Positions 17,088 through 25,380 of a stretch of 64,000 nt of DNA are shown here, piece by piece. The stretch covers positions 19,624 through 83,623 of the forward strand of contig NZ_WBMS02000023.1 in the NCBI RefSeq assembly GCF_008923205.2, given 5' to 3'. The DNA is from Actinomadura physcomitrii. Lineage in GTDB: Bacteria > Actinomycetota > Actinomycetes > Streptosporangiales > Streptosporangiaceae. The position numbers and the translations under genes were made by a program. The notes beneath the pieces were generated by a model. That model was not told the origin of the DNA. It ran no database searches and was given only the letters and a program-made list of their open reading frames with translations. Each line of letters starts with the position of its first letter. Positions within the stretch are counted from its first letter, which is position 1.

Positions 17088-17255
17088 CCCGAGCGCCCGG
17101 GGCGACCCGGGTGACACGCCTGACCGGCGTTTCGCGCGCCCGGCGACGGGATCGCGCGCACATCCCGTGAACTGGCGCGTTTTCCCATGGGTGACGGTGT
17201 GATGTCCAACGCATGACGCACCTCGGCGGGGGTAAGTCGCCTAGCCTGTAGGACC

Positions 17256-18158
17256 ATGTCAGCGACCGGCGACCTCGACGCGACGGACCTGTCCTCCGGT
17301 GGCCGGTCGGACCTTCCGATCGGGATCTTCGACAGCGGGTTCGGGGGCCTCACCGTGGCCCGCGCCATCCTCGACCAGCTGCCGAACGAGCCGATCATCT
17401 ACCTCGGCGACTCGGCCCGCCAGCCGTACGGGCCGCGTCCCATCGCCGAAGTCCGCGCGTTCGCGCTGGAGATGCTGGACCGGCTCGTCGACGAGGGCGT
17501 CAAGATGCTGGTGATCGCCTGCAACAGCGCCAGCTCGGCGATGCTGCGCGACGCCCGCGAGCGCTACGACGTCCCGGTCGTCGAGGTGATCAACCCGGCG
17601 ACCCGGCGCGCCGCCCGCGCCACCTCCAACGGGCGGGTCGGGCTGATCGCGACGAACGCCACCGTCACCAGCCGCGCCTACGACGACGCGTTCGCCGCCG
17701 CCCCGCACATCGAGCTGGTCAGCGCGGCGTGCCCGCGCTTCGTCGAGTTCGTCGAGGCGGGTGTGACGATGGGGCCGGAACTGCTGGACGCGGCGCGCGG
17801 GTACCTGCGGCCGATCGTGGCCGCGGGCTGCGACACCCTCATCCTCGGCTGCACGCATTACCCACTGCTGACCGGCGTCATCTCGTATGTCGTCGGCGAC
17901 GGGGTCACACTGGTGTCAAGCGCCGACGAGACCGCCAAGGACGTGTATCGAGTGCTGCACGACCAAGGGCTGGCCCGTGACGAGGGGACGCCCCGGCCAC
18001 GGCACCGGTTCCGCGCGACCGGTGACCCCGCCGTGTTCGCCGAACTCGGCCGCCGCTTCCTCGGGCCGGAGATCGACGCGGTGGAGACCGCCCCCGACAC
18101 CGGCGGAGCCGACTCGGGCGGCACGGGGCCGGTGCTGAACACGGCTCTCACCACCTGA
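17256..18158 (+). CDS. murI: Glutamate racemase
   Basis: It makes D-glutamate for peptidoglycan. The two catalytic cysteines are in VIACNSASSAM and LILGCTHYPLLT. GIFDSGFGGLTVARAI and YLGDSARQPYGPR are further family hallmarks. The 300-residue chain has a short acidic N-terminal extension and a Gly/Thr-rich C-terminal tail beyond the usual end. It begins a run murI-cpdA-rph-rdgB with short spacings, the same order as Rv1338-Rv1341. Confidence 0.97.
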   Translation: MSATGDLDATDLSSGGRSDLPIGIFDSGFGGLTVARAILDQLPNEPIIYLGDSARQPYGPRPIAEVRAFALEMLDRLVDEGVKMLVIACNSASSAMLRDARERYDVPVVEVINPATRRAARATSNGRVGLIATNATVTSRAYDDAFAAAPHIELVSAACPRFVEFVEAGVTMGPELLDAARGYLRPIVAAGCDTLILGCTHYPLLTGVISYVVGDGVTLVSSADETAKDVYRVLHDQGLARDEGTPRPRHRFRATGDPAVFAELGRRFLGPEIDAVETAPDTGGADSGGTGPVLNTALTT

Positions 18159-18198
18159 GACCACCTGATTCCTCGGGGACACAAGAGGAGGAGTGAGC

Positions 18199-18948
18199 GT
18201 GCGGGTCACAGTGATCGGCTGCTCCGGCAGTTTCCCGGGGCCGGACAGCCCCGCGTCCAGCTACCTGATCGAGGCCGACGGCTACGCGCTGGTGCTCGAT
18301 CTCGGCAACGGCGCGCTCGGGTCGCTGCAGCGCTTCCGCTCGTTGCAGGAGATCGACGCGGTGTGCATCTCGCACCTGCACGCCGACCACTGCCTGGACC
18401 TGTGCGGCTTCTGGGTGGCGCGCACCTACCACCCGGACGGCCCGCAGCCGCGGCTGCCGGTGCACGGCCCCGAGGGGACCGCGGTGCGGATGGCGAAGGC
18501 CTACGACCTCGAACCCGAGCCGGGGATGTGCGAGACGTTCGACTTCCACGTGCTGCGCCGCGGCCCGTACGAGATCGGCCCGTTCCGGGTGACGACCGCG
18601 CTGATGCCGCACCCGGTGGAGGCGTACGCGTTCCGCATCGAGCACGGCGGCCGGGCCCTCGCCTACTCCGGCGACACGGGCGTGTCGGACACGCTCGTGG
18701 AGCTGGCGCGCGGCGCCGACCTGTTCCTGTGCGAGGCGTCGTTCCTGGAGGGCCCGGACCTGCCGTCCGAGCTGCACCTGACCGCGCGGGAGGCGGGCGA
18801 GCACGCCGCCCGCGCCGATGTCGGCCGGCTCGTCCTCACCCATCTGGTGCCGTGGAACGACCAGGACACCTCGCTGAAGGAGGCCCGGACGAGCGGGTAC
18901 GGCGGCGAGATCGAGCTCGCCCGGGTGGGCGCCTCCTACGAGCTGTGA
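18199..18948 (+). CDS. MBL-fold hydrolase, CpdA/Rv1339-like phosphodiesterase
   Basis: The ~250-residue protein has the metallo-beta-lactamase metal motif HLHADHCLDL. Other motif residues are YSGDTGVSDTLVELARGADLFLCEASF and VLTHLVPWND. VTVIGCSGSFPGPDSPASSYL is typical of the Rv1339 family, reported as atypical class II cAMP phosphodiesterases in mycobacteria. GTG 18199 is placed 6 bases after GGAGG; GTG 18193 is too close to it. It lies between murI and rph. Activity on cAMP here is by family analogy only. Confidence 0.88.
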   Translation: MRVTVIGCSGSFPGPDSPASSYLIEADGYALVLDLGNGALGSLQRFRSLQEIDAVCISHLHADHCLDLCGFWVARTYHPDGPQPRLPVHGPEGTAVRMAKAYDLEPEPGMCETFDFHVLRRGPYEIGPFRVTTALMPHPVEAYAFRIEHGGRALAYSGDTGVSDTLVELARGADLFLCEASFLEGPDLPSELHLTAREAGEHAARADVGRLVLTHLVPWNDQDTSLKEARTSGYGGEIELARVGASYEL

Positions 18949-18978
18949 CCGCGTCCGGCGGGCACTAGGGTGGTGCGC

Positions 18979-19713
18979 ATGCCACGCCCCGATGATCGCG
19001 CGTCAGACCAGCTCCGTCCCGTCCGCATCCAGCGCGGATGGCTCGACCACGCGGAGGGGTCGGTGCTCGTCGAGTTCGGCCGGACGCGGGTGCTGTGCGC
19101 GGCCTCCGTGCAGGATTCGGTGCCGCGCTGGCGGCGCGACTCCGGGCTCGGCTGGGTGACCGCCGAGTACGCGATGCTGCCGCGCGCCACCAACACCCGC
19201 AACGACCGCGAGTCCATCAAGGGCCGGGTCGGCGGCCGCACCCACGAGATCTCCCGGCTGATCGGCCGGTCCGTGCGGGCCTGCCTGGACTTCAAGGCGC
19301 TCGGCGAGAAGACCGTCCAGCTGGACTGCGACGTGCTGCAGGCCGACGGCGGCACCCGCACCGCCGCGATCACCGGCGCGTACGTCGCGCTCGCCGACGC
19401 GGTGTCGTGGATGCGCGAGCGCAAGATGCTGCGCGGGAACCCGCTGGTCACCTCCGTCGCGGCGGTCAGCGTCGGCGTCGTCGCCGGGGAGGCGCGGCTC
19501 GACCTGTGCTACGAGGAGGACTCGGTCGCCGGCACCGACATGAACGTGGTGTGCACCGGCGACGGGAGGTTCGTCGAGGTGCAGGGCACCGCCGAGGGCG
19601 CCCCGTTCGACCGCGCCGAGCTGGACGCGCTGCTCGACCTCGCCGCGGGCGGCTGCGCCGAGCTGACCCGGCTGCAGAACGAGGCACTGCAGAAGGAGAC
19701 GCAGGCCCGGTGA
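18979..19713 (+). CDS. rph: Ribonuclease PH
   Basis: This phosphorolytic 3'-5' exoribonuclease trims tRNA 3' ends. PRPDDRASDQLRPVRI, then LVEFGRTRVLCAASVQD, and YAMLPRATNTRNDRESIKGR (with the catalytic-loop arginines) are clear family signatures. QLDCDVLQADGGTRTAAITGAYVAL and VVCTGDGRFVEVQGTAEG complete the match. The ATG at 18979 is preferred over GTG 18970. Its stop overlaps the rdgB start (GTGA). Confidence 0.97.
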   Translation: MPRPDDRASDQLRPVRIQRGWLDHAEGSVLVEFGRTRVLCAASVQDSVPRWRRDSGLGWVTAEYAMLPRATNTRNDRESIKGRVGGRTHEISRLIGRSVRACLDFKALGEKTVQLDCDVLQADGGTRTAAITGAYVALADAVSWMRERKMLRGNPLVTSVAAVSVGVVAGEARLDLCYEEDSVAGTDMNVVCTGDGRFVEVQGTAEGAPFDRAELDALLDLAAGGCAELTRLQNEALQKETQAR

Positions 19714-20345
19714 CGCGGATCGTGCTGGCGACCCGCAACGCGGGCAAGATCGCCGAACTGGAGCGGATCCTCGACGGCATCGCCGTGGCGGGCCTCGCGG
19801 AGTTCCCGGACGCCCCCGACGTGCCCGAGACCGAGCTGACCTTCGAGGGCAACGCGCTGCTGAAGGCCCGCGCGATCGCCGCGCACACCGGCCTGCCCGC
19901 CGTCGCCGACGACTCCGGACTGTGCGTGGACGCGCTGAACGGTATGCCGGGCGTGCTGTCGGCCCGCTGGTCGGGCCGGTTCGGCGACGCCACCGGCGAC
20001 AAGGACGCCGCGAACCTGCGGCTCGTGCTGGACCAGCTCGGCGACGTCGCCGACGGCCTGCGCGGCGGAGCGTTCGTGTGCGCGGCGGCGCTGGTCGTCC
20101 CGGCGCACGGCGACCGCGGCGCGGTCGAGCACACCGTCGAGGGCCGGATGCGCGGGACCATCGTCCGGGCGCCGCGCGGCACCGGCGGCTTCGGCTACGA
20201 CCCGGTCTTCCTCCCGGACGGCGAGACCCGCACCACCGCGGAGATGGCGCCGGAGGAGAAGGACGCGATCAGCCACCGGGGCAAGGCGTTCCGCGCGCTG
20301 GCCGGGCTGCTGCCCGACGCGCTCGCCGCCGCCGGCCGCCCCTAG
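19710..20345 (+). CDS. rdgB: Non-canonical purine NTP pyrophosphatase (RdgB/HAM1)
   Basis: It hydrolyses dITP, ITP and XTP to monophosphates, cleansing the nucleotide pool. The start TRIVLATRNAGKIAELERIL is diagnostic, as are TFEGNALLKARAIA, VADDSGLCVDALNGMPGVLSARWSG and GGFGYDPVFLPDG. The SHRGKAFRAL segment ends the core. The 211-residue length is normal. GTG 19710 overlaps the rph stop, so the genes are translationally coupled. Confidence 0.97.
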   Translation: MTRIVLATRNAGKIAELERILDGIAVAGLAEFPDAPDVPETELTFEGNALLKARAIAAHTGLPAVADDSGLCVDALNGMPGVLSARWSGRFGDATGDKDAANLRLVLDQLGDVADGLRGGAFVCAAALVVPAHGDRGAVEHTVEGRMRGTIVRAPRGTGGFGYDPVFLPDGETRTTAEMAPEEKDAISHRGKAFRALAGLLPDALAAAGRP

Positions 20346-20455
20346 CGCGGGGGCTCGCGGCGGCCTCGGGGAATTCCTCGGGTTCCATGACAACCCGGCG
20401 GCCTCCGGCGGAGGTTCTGACGGGTGTACGGACACCGTTCCCCCCGAGGAGCAAC

Positions 20456-20965
20456 ATGATCGACAAGGGTCGCATCCGCCGCGGGCCGATGCTCGCGCTG
20501 GCCGGCGTCGCGGGCGCCGGCGCGCTCGCCGCCGGGATCTGGGCGGCCGCCGGCTCCGGCTCGTCACCGCACGTCAGGACGGTCTCGGAGCGGAACGCGC
20601 TGACGCACACCGCGACGCCCGCGCCGGTGTCCGCGCGGCCGTGCGCGTCGCCGCGGCCGTCCACCCGCACCCCGGCGCCCGTCCCGCCGAAGGCCGCGCG
20701 GCCGACGGAACCGCCGGTCCCCTCCGCGAGCCCGCGCCGCCTCCCGCCGCGGCCCGTGCCGTCGCCGACGAAGGCGCGCCCCCACCCCGTGCCCTCGAAG
20801 GCGCGCCCGCACCCGGTTCCCTCGAAGGCGCGGCCGGTGCCGTCCCCGACGCACTGCGGTGCCCGGCAGGGCGCCCCGCGCCCGAGCCGCACGCCGACGG
20901 CGCGGCCGGTGCCGTCAACGCCGCCGACGGCGGCGACGCCCGTTCCCTCGGCGAGCCGGAGGTAG
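20456..20965 (+). CDS. Signal-anchored Pro/Arg-rich protein of unknown function
   Basis: The 169-residue protein has one N-terminal membrane segment (MLALAGVAGAGALAAGIWAAAG). It is followed by a long low-complexity region with tandem KARPHPVPS-like units around residues 105-125. No folded domain is recognisable. It starts at ATG 20456 after GAGGAG and ends 13 bases before the SigE-family sigma gene. A TGACAACC box at 20388-20395 could be a -35 element for an ECF-type sigma factor, suggesting autoregulation of this sigma locus (speculative). Confidence 0.6.
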   Translation: MIDKGRIRRGPMLALAGVAGAGALAAGIWAAAGSGSSPHVRTVSERNALTHTATPAPVSARPCASPRPSTRTPAPVPPKAARPTEPPVPSASPRRLPPRPVPSPTKARPHPVPSKARPHPVPSKARPVPSPTHCGARQGAPRPSRTPTARPVPSTPPTAATPVPSASRR

Positions 20966-20978
20966 CCGCCTGTCCACG

Positions 20979-21491
20979 ATGAGCGCCCAGGAGATCCGCG
21001 GGGCGGAGATCACGTTCGACGAGTTCGTGACCGCCACCGCGGGCCGGCTGCTGCGCACCGCCGTGTTCCTCGTCTACGACCGGCACCTCGCCGAGGACCT
21101 GCTGCAGACCGCATACGAGCGGGTCGCCCGCAAGTGGAAGCGGGTGTCGGGCGGCAACCCGGAGGCGTACGCGCGCCGGGTGCTGGTGAACCTCGCCATC
21201 GACGAGAACAAGCGGCGCGCCCGCCGCCGGGACACTCCGGTCGGCTCGGTGGCGGACGTGGAGCGCCTCGCCGGGCCGCCCCCGGCGGCGGGGGTCGCCG
21301 GGGGCGACCTGGACGAGGTGCTCCGCGCGCTGCCCGCCAAGCAGCGCGCGGTGGTCGTGCTGCGCTACTGGTGCGACCTGGAGGAGAAGCAGATCGCCGA
21401 GACGCTCGGGATCTCCCGGGGAACGGTGAAGAGCCACACCGCGCGGGCCATGGCGGCGCTGCGGGAGCACATGAAGGAGGGCCGGGCGTGA
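20979..21491 (+). CDS. SigE-family ECF RNA polymerase sigma factor
   Basis: The 170-residue protein contains sigma region 2 (FDEFVTATAGRLLRTAVFLVYD, LAEDLLQTAYERVARKWKRV, AYARRVLVNLAID). It also has region 4 (LPAKQRAVVVLRYWCDLEEKQIAETLGISRGTVKSHTARAMAAL). This is the actinobacterial SigE family (about 170 residues, no extra domain). It lies between two membrane-anchored Pro-rich proteins; the downstream one overlaps its stop and could be its regulator. The target genes are unknown. Confidence 0.93.
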   Translation: MSAQEIRGAEITFDEFVTATAGRLLRTAVFLVYDRHLAEDLLQTAYERVARKWKRVSGGNPEAYARRVLVNLAIDENKRRARRRDTPVGSVADVERLAGPPPAAGVAGGDLDEVLRALPAKQRAVVVLRYWCDLEEKQIAETLGISRGTVKSHTARAMAALREHMKEGRA

Positions 21492-22000
21492 ACGACGAGC
21501 TCGAAGCCCTGCTGCGCGGCCACTACCGGTCCGCCGCCGACCACATCACGGCGGGCCCTGGCACGGTCCGCAGGTTCCAGGACGCGGGCCGGGCCGCCCG
21601 CCGCACCGGACGCGGCCGGTGGCGCTGGGCGTTCCCGGCGCTGGCGGCGGCGGTGACCGCGGCGGTCCTGGTGACGATCGCGCTGTTCCTGTGGCCCGGC
21701 GGCGGGACGCCGGCGAAGCCGCGGCCGATGGCGCCGCCCGCCTCCGTGCCCGTCCCGGCGACGAGGACGCCCGCCCCGACGTCACCGCCGCGCCCGTCGG
21801 CGTCGCCGACGCGGATCCCGGCGCCGGGCATACCGCAGAGACGGTCCGGCGCCGACCCGACGCCCCGGCCGACCGGCGCGCGCGACCCCCGGACGCTCCC
21901 GCCCACGCACGGCGGCGCCATGCCGTCCCCGTCGTCGAGCGCGATGGGCCCCGTGGCGAAGGGGCCGCGTGCGACCTCCAGCCCCGCCGGCGGGTACTAG
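21488..22000 (+). CDS. Single-pass membrane protein, putative partner of the SigE-family sigma factor
   Basis: GTG 21488 overlaps the sigma stop (GTGA). The 170-residue chain has a cytoplasmic N-terminus (NDELEALLRGHYRSAADHITAGPGTVRRF), a membrane helix at ~50-72 (ALAAAVTAAVLVTIALFLW) and a disordered Pro/Thr/Ser-rich outside tail. The N-terminus resembles the short segments found in proteins coded after SigE-family sigma factors. No zinc-finger anti-sigma motif (HxxxCxxC) is present. A regulatory role is inferred from coupling and topology only. Confidence 0.6.
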   Translation: MNDELEALLRGHYRSAADHITAGPGTVRRFQDAGRAARRTGRGRWRWAFPALAAAVTAAVLVTIALFLWPGGGTPAKPRPMAPPASVPVPATRTPAPTSPPRPSASPTRIPAPGIPQRRSGADPTPRPTGARDPRTLPPTHGGAMPSPSSSAMGPVAKGPRATSSPAGGY

Positions 22001-22013
22001 GCGTTCTGCTCGA

Positions 22014-22337
22014 CTAGGCGGGGTCGCCGAAGCACAGGCCGGGGACGCTGCCCCAGCCGACCGTCTCCAGGACGGCGCGCATCTGCGGCGGCGTCCGGTC
22101 GAGCACCACGGGCGCGCCGCACGCGCGGCTCCACGCGGCGTCGCCGAGCAGGGCGATCCCGCCGAGGTCGATGAAGTCGAGCCCGCCGAGGTCGAGATGG
22201 AACTCGCGGTCGGGCGGCAGCTCCGCCAGCGCCGCCTCCAGCGCCGCGACGAGCATCGCGTGCCGGGCGGAGTCCAGCTCGCCGATCAGCGCGAGACCGG
22301 CGGGCTCGTCCGTGCGGACGATCCTGAGCGGTTCCAC
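22014..22337 (-). CDS. Stand-alone STAS-domain protein (anti-anti-sigma-like)
   Basis: The 107-residue protein starts at GTG 22337, 5 bases after the upstream stop. It has the STAS pattern LALIGELDSARHAMLVAALEAAL, then FHLDLGGLDFIDLGGIALLGDA. At the SpoIIAA/RsbV phosphoserine position it carries D-L-G-G, so it cannot be phosphorylated in the usual way. It is the last gene of a four-gene minus-strand MEDS/STAS/ATPase cluster. Confidence 0.82.
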   Translation of the reverse strand: MEPLRIVRTDEPAGLALIGELDSARHAMLVAALEAALAELPPDREFHLDLGGLDFIDLGGIALLGDAAWSRACGAPVVLDRTPPQMRAVLETVGWGSVPGLCFGDPA

Positions 22338-22342
22338 GCCGG

Positions 22343-23260
22343 CTACCTGATGTGCAGCCGGACGAAGGTGCCGTCCCAGCCGGCCCGCAGCTCCACCAGG
22401 TCGACGAGGAGCCGGACGGTCCACAGCCCGAACCCGCGCTGCAGCGCCGTGTCGGGCGGGATGAAGCCGGTGAACGGGGTCGGCGCGGGGCGCCACAGCC
22501 CGTTGTCGCCGACCTCGCAGAGCAGCTCGGGGCCGTCCCGCCAGATCCACATGCCGACCGGGGGGCAGCCGTGCTGCAGCGCGTTCGCCGCCACCTCGTT
22601 CACCGCGGTGACGAGGTTCTGCGCGGGCCGCTTGGCAAGGCCGTGCAGCAGCGCCCGCTCGGCGACGAACGAGCGCAGCGCGTGCAGGTCGTCGTCCTCG
22701 ACCGCGAAGTACTCGGCGTCGCCGGGGCGGGCGAAGCACAGGCCGCGGTCGCAGTTCGCGCCGAACGTCACCGGGTCGATGTAGTCGCCGCTGGCGAGCG
22801 CGGGGCCGTCGGTCACCATCTTCGGGTGGGTGCGCCGCGCCTCCGCCAGGATCAGGGGCGACAGCGCCTCGCCGTCGTAGGGGCACAGCGCGCACGCCCC
22901 GGAGTCCTTGAACACCTCGTTGATCAGCGACTCGTAGCGGATCCACTCCAGGATCTGCCGGTCGTCCAGGTCCCGCCACACCGGCTCGCCCAGCGCGCAC
23001 ACGGTCCGCGGCGCGAACCTGTTCAGCAGGGCCTGGTAGTCGCGCAGGGTCCGGACGGGGTGCAGGTAGAACGTCGCCGCGTCCACCCACTCGATCTCGG
23101 CGTCGTCGCCGAACAGGTCGCGCAGCGCCGACAGGTTGGGCTCCTGCGCGACGGCGACGACGGCCTGCCCCGCCTCCAGCCCGGAGCGCAGGAACGGCTC
23201 GGTCACCGCCAGGAAGTGGTCCGTGCCGTCGTACACGAACCCCCTGTGCTCCAAGCTCAT
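22343..23260 (-). CDS. MEDS-domain sensor fused to HATPase (anti-sigma-like kinase)
   Basis: The 305-residue protein has an N-terminal MEDS-like sensor (FVYDGTDHFLAVTEPFLRSGLEAGQAVVAV, then WIRYESLINEVFKDSGACALCPYDGEALSP). Its C-terminal ATPase is of RsbW type: VTAVNEVAANALQHGCPPVG (intact N-box) and ELLCEVGDNG, then RGFGLWTVRLLVDLVELRAG. ATG 23260 overlaps the stop of the preceding gene (ATGA). A sensory input joined to an anti-sigma-like kinase, next to STAS proteins, suggests a partner-switching circuit; sequence alone does not name the sigma factor. Confidence 0.83.
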   Translation of the reverse strand: MSLEHRGFVYDGTDHFLAVTEPFLRSGLEAGQAVVAVAQEPNLSALRDLFGDDAEIEWVDAATFYLHPVRTLRDYQALLNRFAPRTVCALGEPVWRDLDDRQILEWIRYESLINEVFKDSGACALCPYDGEALSPLILAEARRTHPKMVTDGPALASGDYIDPVTFGANCDRGLCFARPGDAEYFAVEDDDLHALRSFVAERALLHGLAKRPAQNLVTAVNEVAANALQHGCPPVGMWIWRDGPELLCEVGDNGLWRPAPTPFTGFIPPDTALQRGFGLWTVRLLVDLVELRAGWDGTFVRLHIR

Positions 23261-24189
23261 CAGAGGTTGCCTTCCGTCTCCGTGACCGGGCGTTCGCGGC
23301 CGCGTTCGAGACCGGGCAGCCGGTGCCAGCCGACCATCTCGATGACGTTCTCCACGTCGGGCGGCAGGTGGTCGAGCACCAGCGCCTCGTCGGCGGGCAG
23401 GCTGGTGGCCTGCTGCGCCAGTAGGTTCAGCCCGCCGAGGTCGATGAAGCCGAGGTCGGTGAAGTCGAGGTCGGTGAAGTCGAGGTGGACGCGCCGCCGG
23501 GCCAGGCACACCTGCGCGAGCTGCTCGGCGAACACCTGGTGCCGGGCGGCGTCCAGCTCGCCCTCGACCCGCAGCCCGTTCGGCTCGAAGGTGCGGACGA
23601 TCTTCAGGATGCCGTCGTCGAACTCGGGGTCGACCTCCACCAGCACCTCGTGCGTGTCGCGCAGGGCGGCGAGCTCGTCGGGCGGGCAGGCGTGCCGGTC
23701 GATCTGGCAGATCGCCATCGCCATCGTGCTGGGCGACACGGCGTCGCCGACACCGTGCTCGCAGCCCAGCATCTCGGCGATGTCGGAGCGCCCCGGCTCG
23801 CTGAGCAGCCAGCTGTAGTCGGTGGTCAGCCGGACGGCGCGGAACCCCTCGCCGAACGCCGCGTCCACCTCCCGGCCGATCGTCTCCAGCATCCGGCCGG
23901 GCTCGAAGGCGCCGCGCCGGTCGAGGCAGGCGTCGGCGCGGGGGATCACCCGCAGCTGGCCCGTCCTGCTGAAGGCGTGCACGTCCGCCCGGTGCCGGGG
24001 GCCGATGCCGGGCAGCAGCTCGGCCGGGGCGTCGGTCACGTAGACGACCTTCTCGTTGTTGTCGAGCGCCTCCCGCACGAAGGGGCCGATGACCCTGTCG
24101 CGCTCCTCCAGGCCGCTGTAGGCCAGCCAGCTGTGGTCGCCGGGCCGGATGTCTTTGACGGGTCGCTTGGCGAACCAGGGTGTCTCCAT
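23260..24189 (-). CDS. MEDS-domain sensor with STAS domain carrying an internal FTDL repeat
   Basis: The 309-residue protein has the MEDS pattern IRPGDHSWLAYSGLEERDRVI, then NNEKVVYVTDAPAELL, and MAICQIDRHACPPDELAALRD. The STAS part includes GLRVEGELDAARHQVF and then a repeated FTDLD/FTDLG/FIDLG stretch leading into DLGGLNLLA. The phosphoacceptor is again D-L-G-G. The start is set at ATG 24189; an upstream in-frame ATG near 24261 is possible. Its stop overlaps the next gene. Confidence 0.8.
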   Translation of the reverse strand: METPWFAKRPVKDIRPGDHSWLAYSGLEERDRVIGPFVREALDNNEKVVYVTDAPAELLPGIGPRHRADVHAFSRTGQLRVIPRADACLDRRGAFEPGRMLETIGREVDAAFGEGFRAVRLTTDYSWLLSEPGRSDIAEMLGCEHGVGDAVSPSTMAMAICQIDRHACPPDELAALRDTHEVLVEVDPEFDDGILKIVRTFEPNGLRVEGELDAARHQVFAEQLAQVCLARRRVHLDFTDLDFTDLGFIDLGGLNLLAQQATSLPADEALVLDHLPPDVENVIEMVGWHRLPGLERGRERPVTETEGNL

Positions 24190-24269
24190 GGCCTGCCCAT
24201 CGAGGTCGGTTCGGATTCGTTCAGCGTACGCCCGTGGAAGCTTATTGGAAGCCCAACGCATCGAGTTCC

Positions 24270-25250
24270 TCACACTCCGTTCACCGCGGCCGGGACGGCG
24301 GGCAGCCGCAGCCGCAGCCGCACCGTGCTGCCGTCGCATCCGGTCCGGATCTGGACGATCGAGCAGAGCAGCCGTACCGCCCACAGCCCGAACCGGCCGC
24401 CGGTGGCGGTGCCGGACGGGCGGGGCGGGACGAGCCCGTAGCCGGAGCCGGGCTCCCAGCTGCCCTTGTCGGTGACCTCGCACACCAGGGCCGGGTCGGC
24501 GCCGGACGGCTCGGTCCACATCCGCAGCACGATCGGGGGCGCGCCGTGCCGGAGCGCGTTGGTGACGACCTCGGTGACCGCGACGAGCAGGCGCCGCAGG
24601 TCCTCGTCGGGCAGCGGAGTGCGGCGCGCGTACTCGGTGACGTAGGCCCGCAGCCAGAACAGGTCGGGCCGGTCGATCTCGAGCTCGTCGGCGTCGGCGG
24701 GCCGCGGGGGAAGGGGCTCGCCGTCGCATTGCGCGCTGTAGGCCCACGGGTCCATGTAGAGGGGGTTGGCCATGGACCTGGCGCCGCGCACCGTCTCGGG
24801 GTGGGTGCGGCGCCCCGCCGCGACCACGCCGGCCGGCAGGGACGAGGAGTAGGGGCACATGATCGCGGCGCCGGTGCCGCGGAACGCGATGTTCACCATG
24901 GCCTCGGCGCGCTGCCATTCCAGCACCTCGAGCGGCGGGCGCGCCGCCCACACGACCGGTTCGCCGAGGACGCGCAGCCGCCGGCCGCGCCAGGCGACGT
25001 CGTCGGCGTCGCTGAGGCAGTCGGCGAGGGTCCGCGCGGGGTGGGTGTACCAGGTGCCCGGCTCGACGAACTCGACGGAATCGGCGGTGGGGCCGAGCGC
25101 CTCGCGCAGCAGCACCTCGCGGGCGACCCCGCAGACGGCCAGGACGCGGTCGCCGGCGTCGGCGCCGTCCCGCAGGAAGGGAAGGGCGCCGCCGAGGAAG
25201 TCGTCGACCCCGTCGTACGGCAGAACGCAGTGGGTGAAGGATTCGCTCAC
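24270..25250 (-). CDS. MEDS-domain sensor fused to HATPase (anti-sigma-like kinase)
   Basis: The 326-residue protein heads the cluster. The MEDS half shows VLPYDGVDDFLGGALPFLRDGADAGDRVLAV, then WQRAEAMVNIAFRGTGAAIMCPYSSSLP. The kinase half has VAVTEVVTNALRHGAPPIV (intact N-box) and LVCEVTDKGSWEPGSGYG, then GGRFGLWAVRLLCSIVQIRTG. It is the closest intact counterpart of the degenerate protein at 13103, so the two loci are paralogous. A 130-base gap separates it from the TetR gene upstream. Confidence 0.84.
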   Translation of the reverse strand: MSESFTHCVLPYDGVDDFLGGALPFLRDGADAGDRVLAVCGVAREVLLREALGPTADSVEFVEPGTWYTHPARTLADCLSDADDVAWRGRRLRVLGEPVVWAARPPLEVLEWQRAEAMVNIAFRGTGAAIMCPYSSSLPAGVVAAGRRTHPETVRGARSMANPLYMDPWAYSAQCDGEPLPPRPADADELEIDRPDLFWLRAYVTEYARRTPLPDEDLRRLLVAVTEVVTNALRHGAPPIVLRMWTEPSGADPALVCEVTDKGSWEPGSGYGLVPPRPSGTATGGRFGLWAVRLLCSIVQIRTGCDGSTVRLRLRLPAVPAAVNGV

Positions 25251-25380
25251 GGCGGCCCCAGGGTGCGTTTTCGGTCCCGGCGTTCCCCTAACGCCCGCCG
25301 CGGCGCCGGCGGACCCATCAAGGGTAGGTCGGCCGCCCGGCGGCGCGCCGGGCCGTGCGGCGATTGCCGCGACCGGTTTT

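Noticed and set aside
20690..20870. Tandem KARPHPVPS-coding repeats considered as a CRISPR-like array
   Set aside because: Repeats are in frame, have no unique spacers of constant length, and fit a Pro-rich linker.
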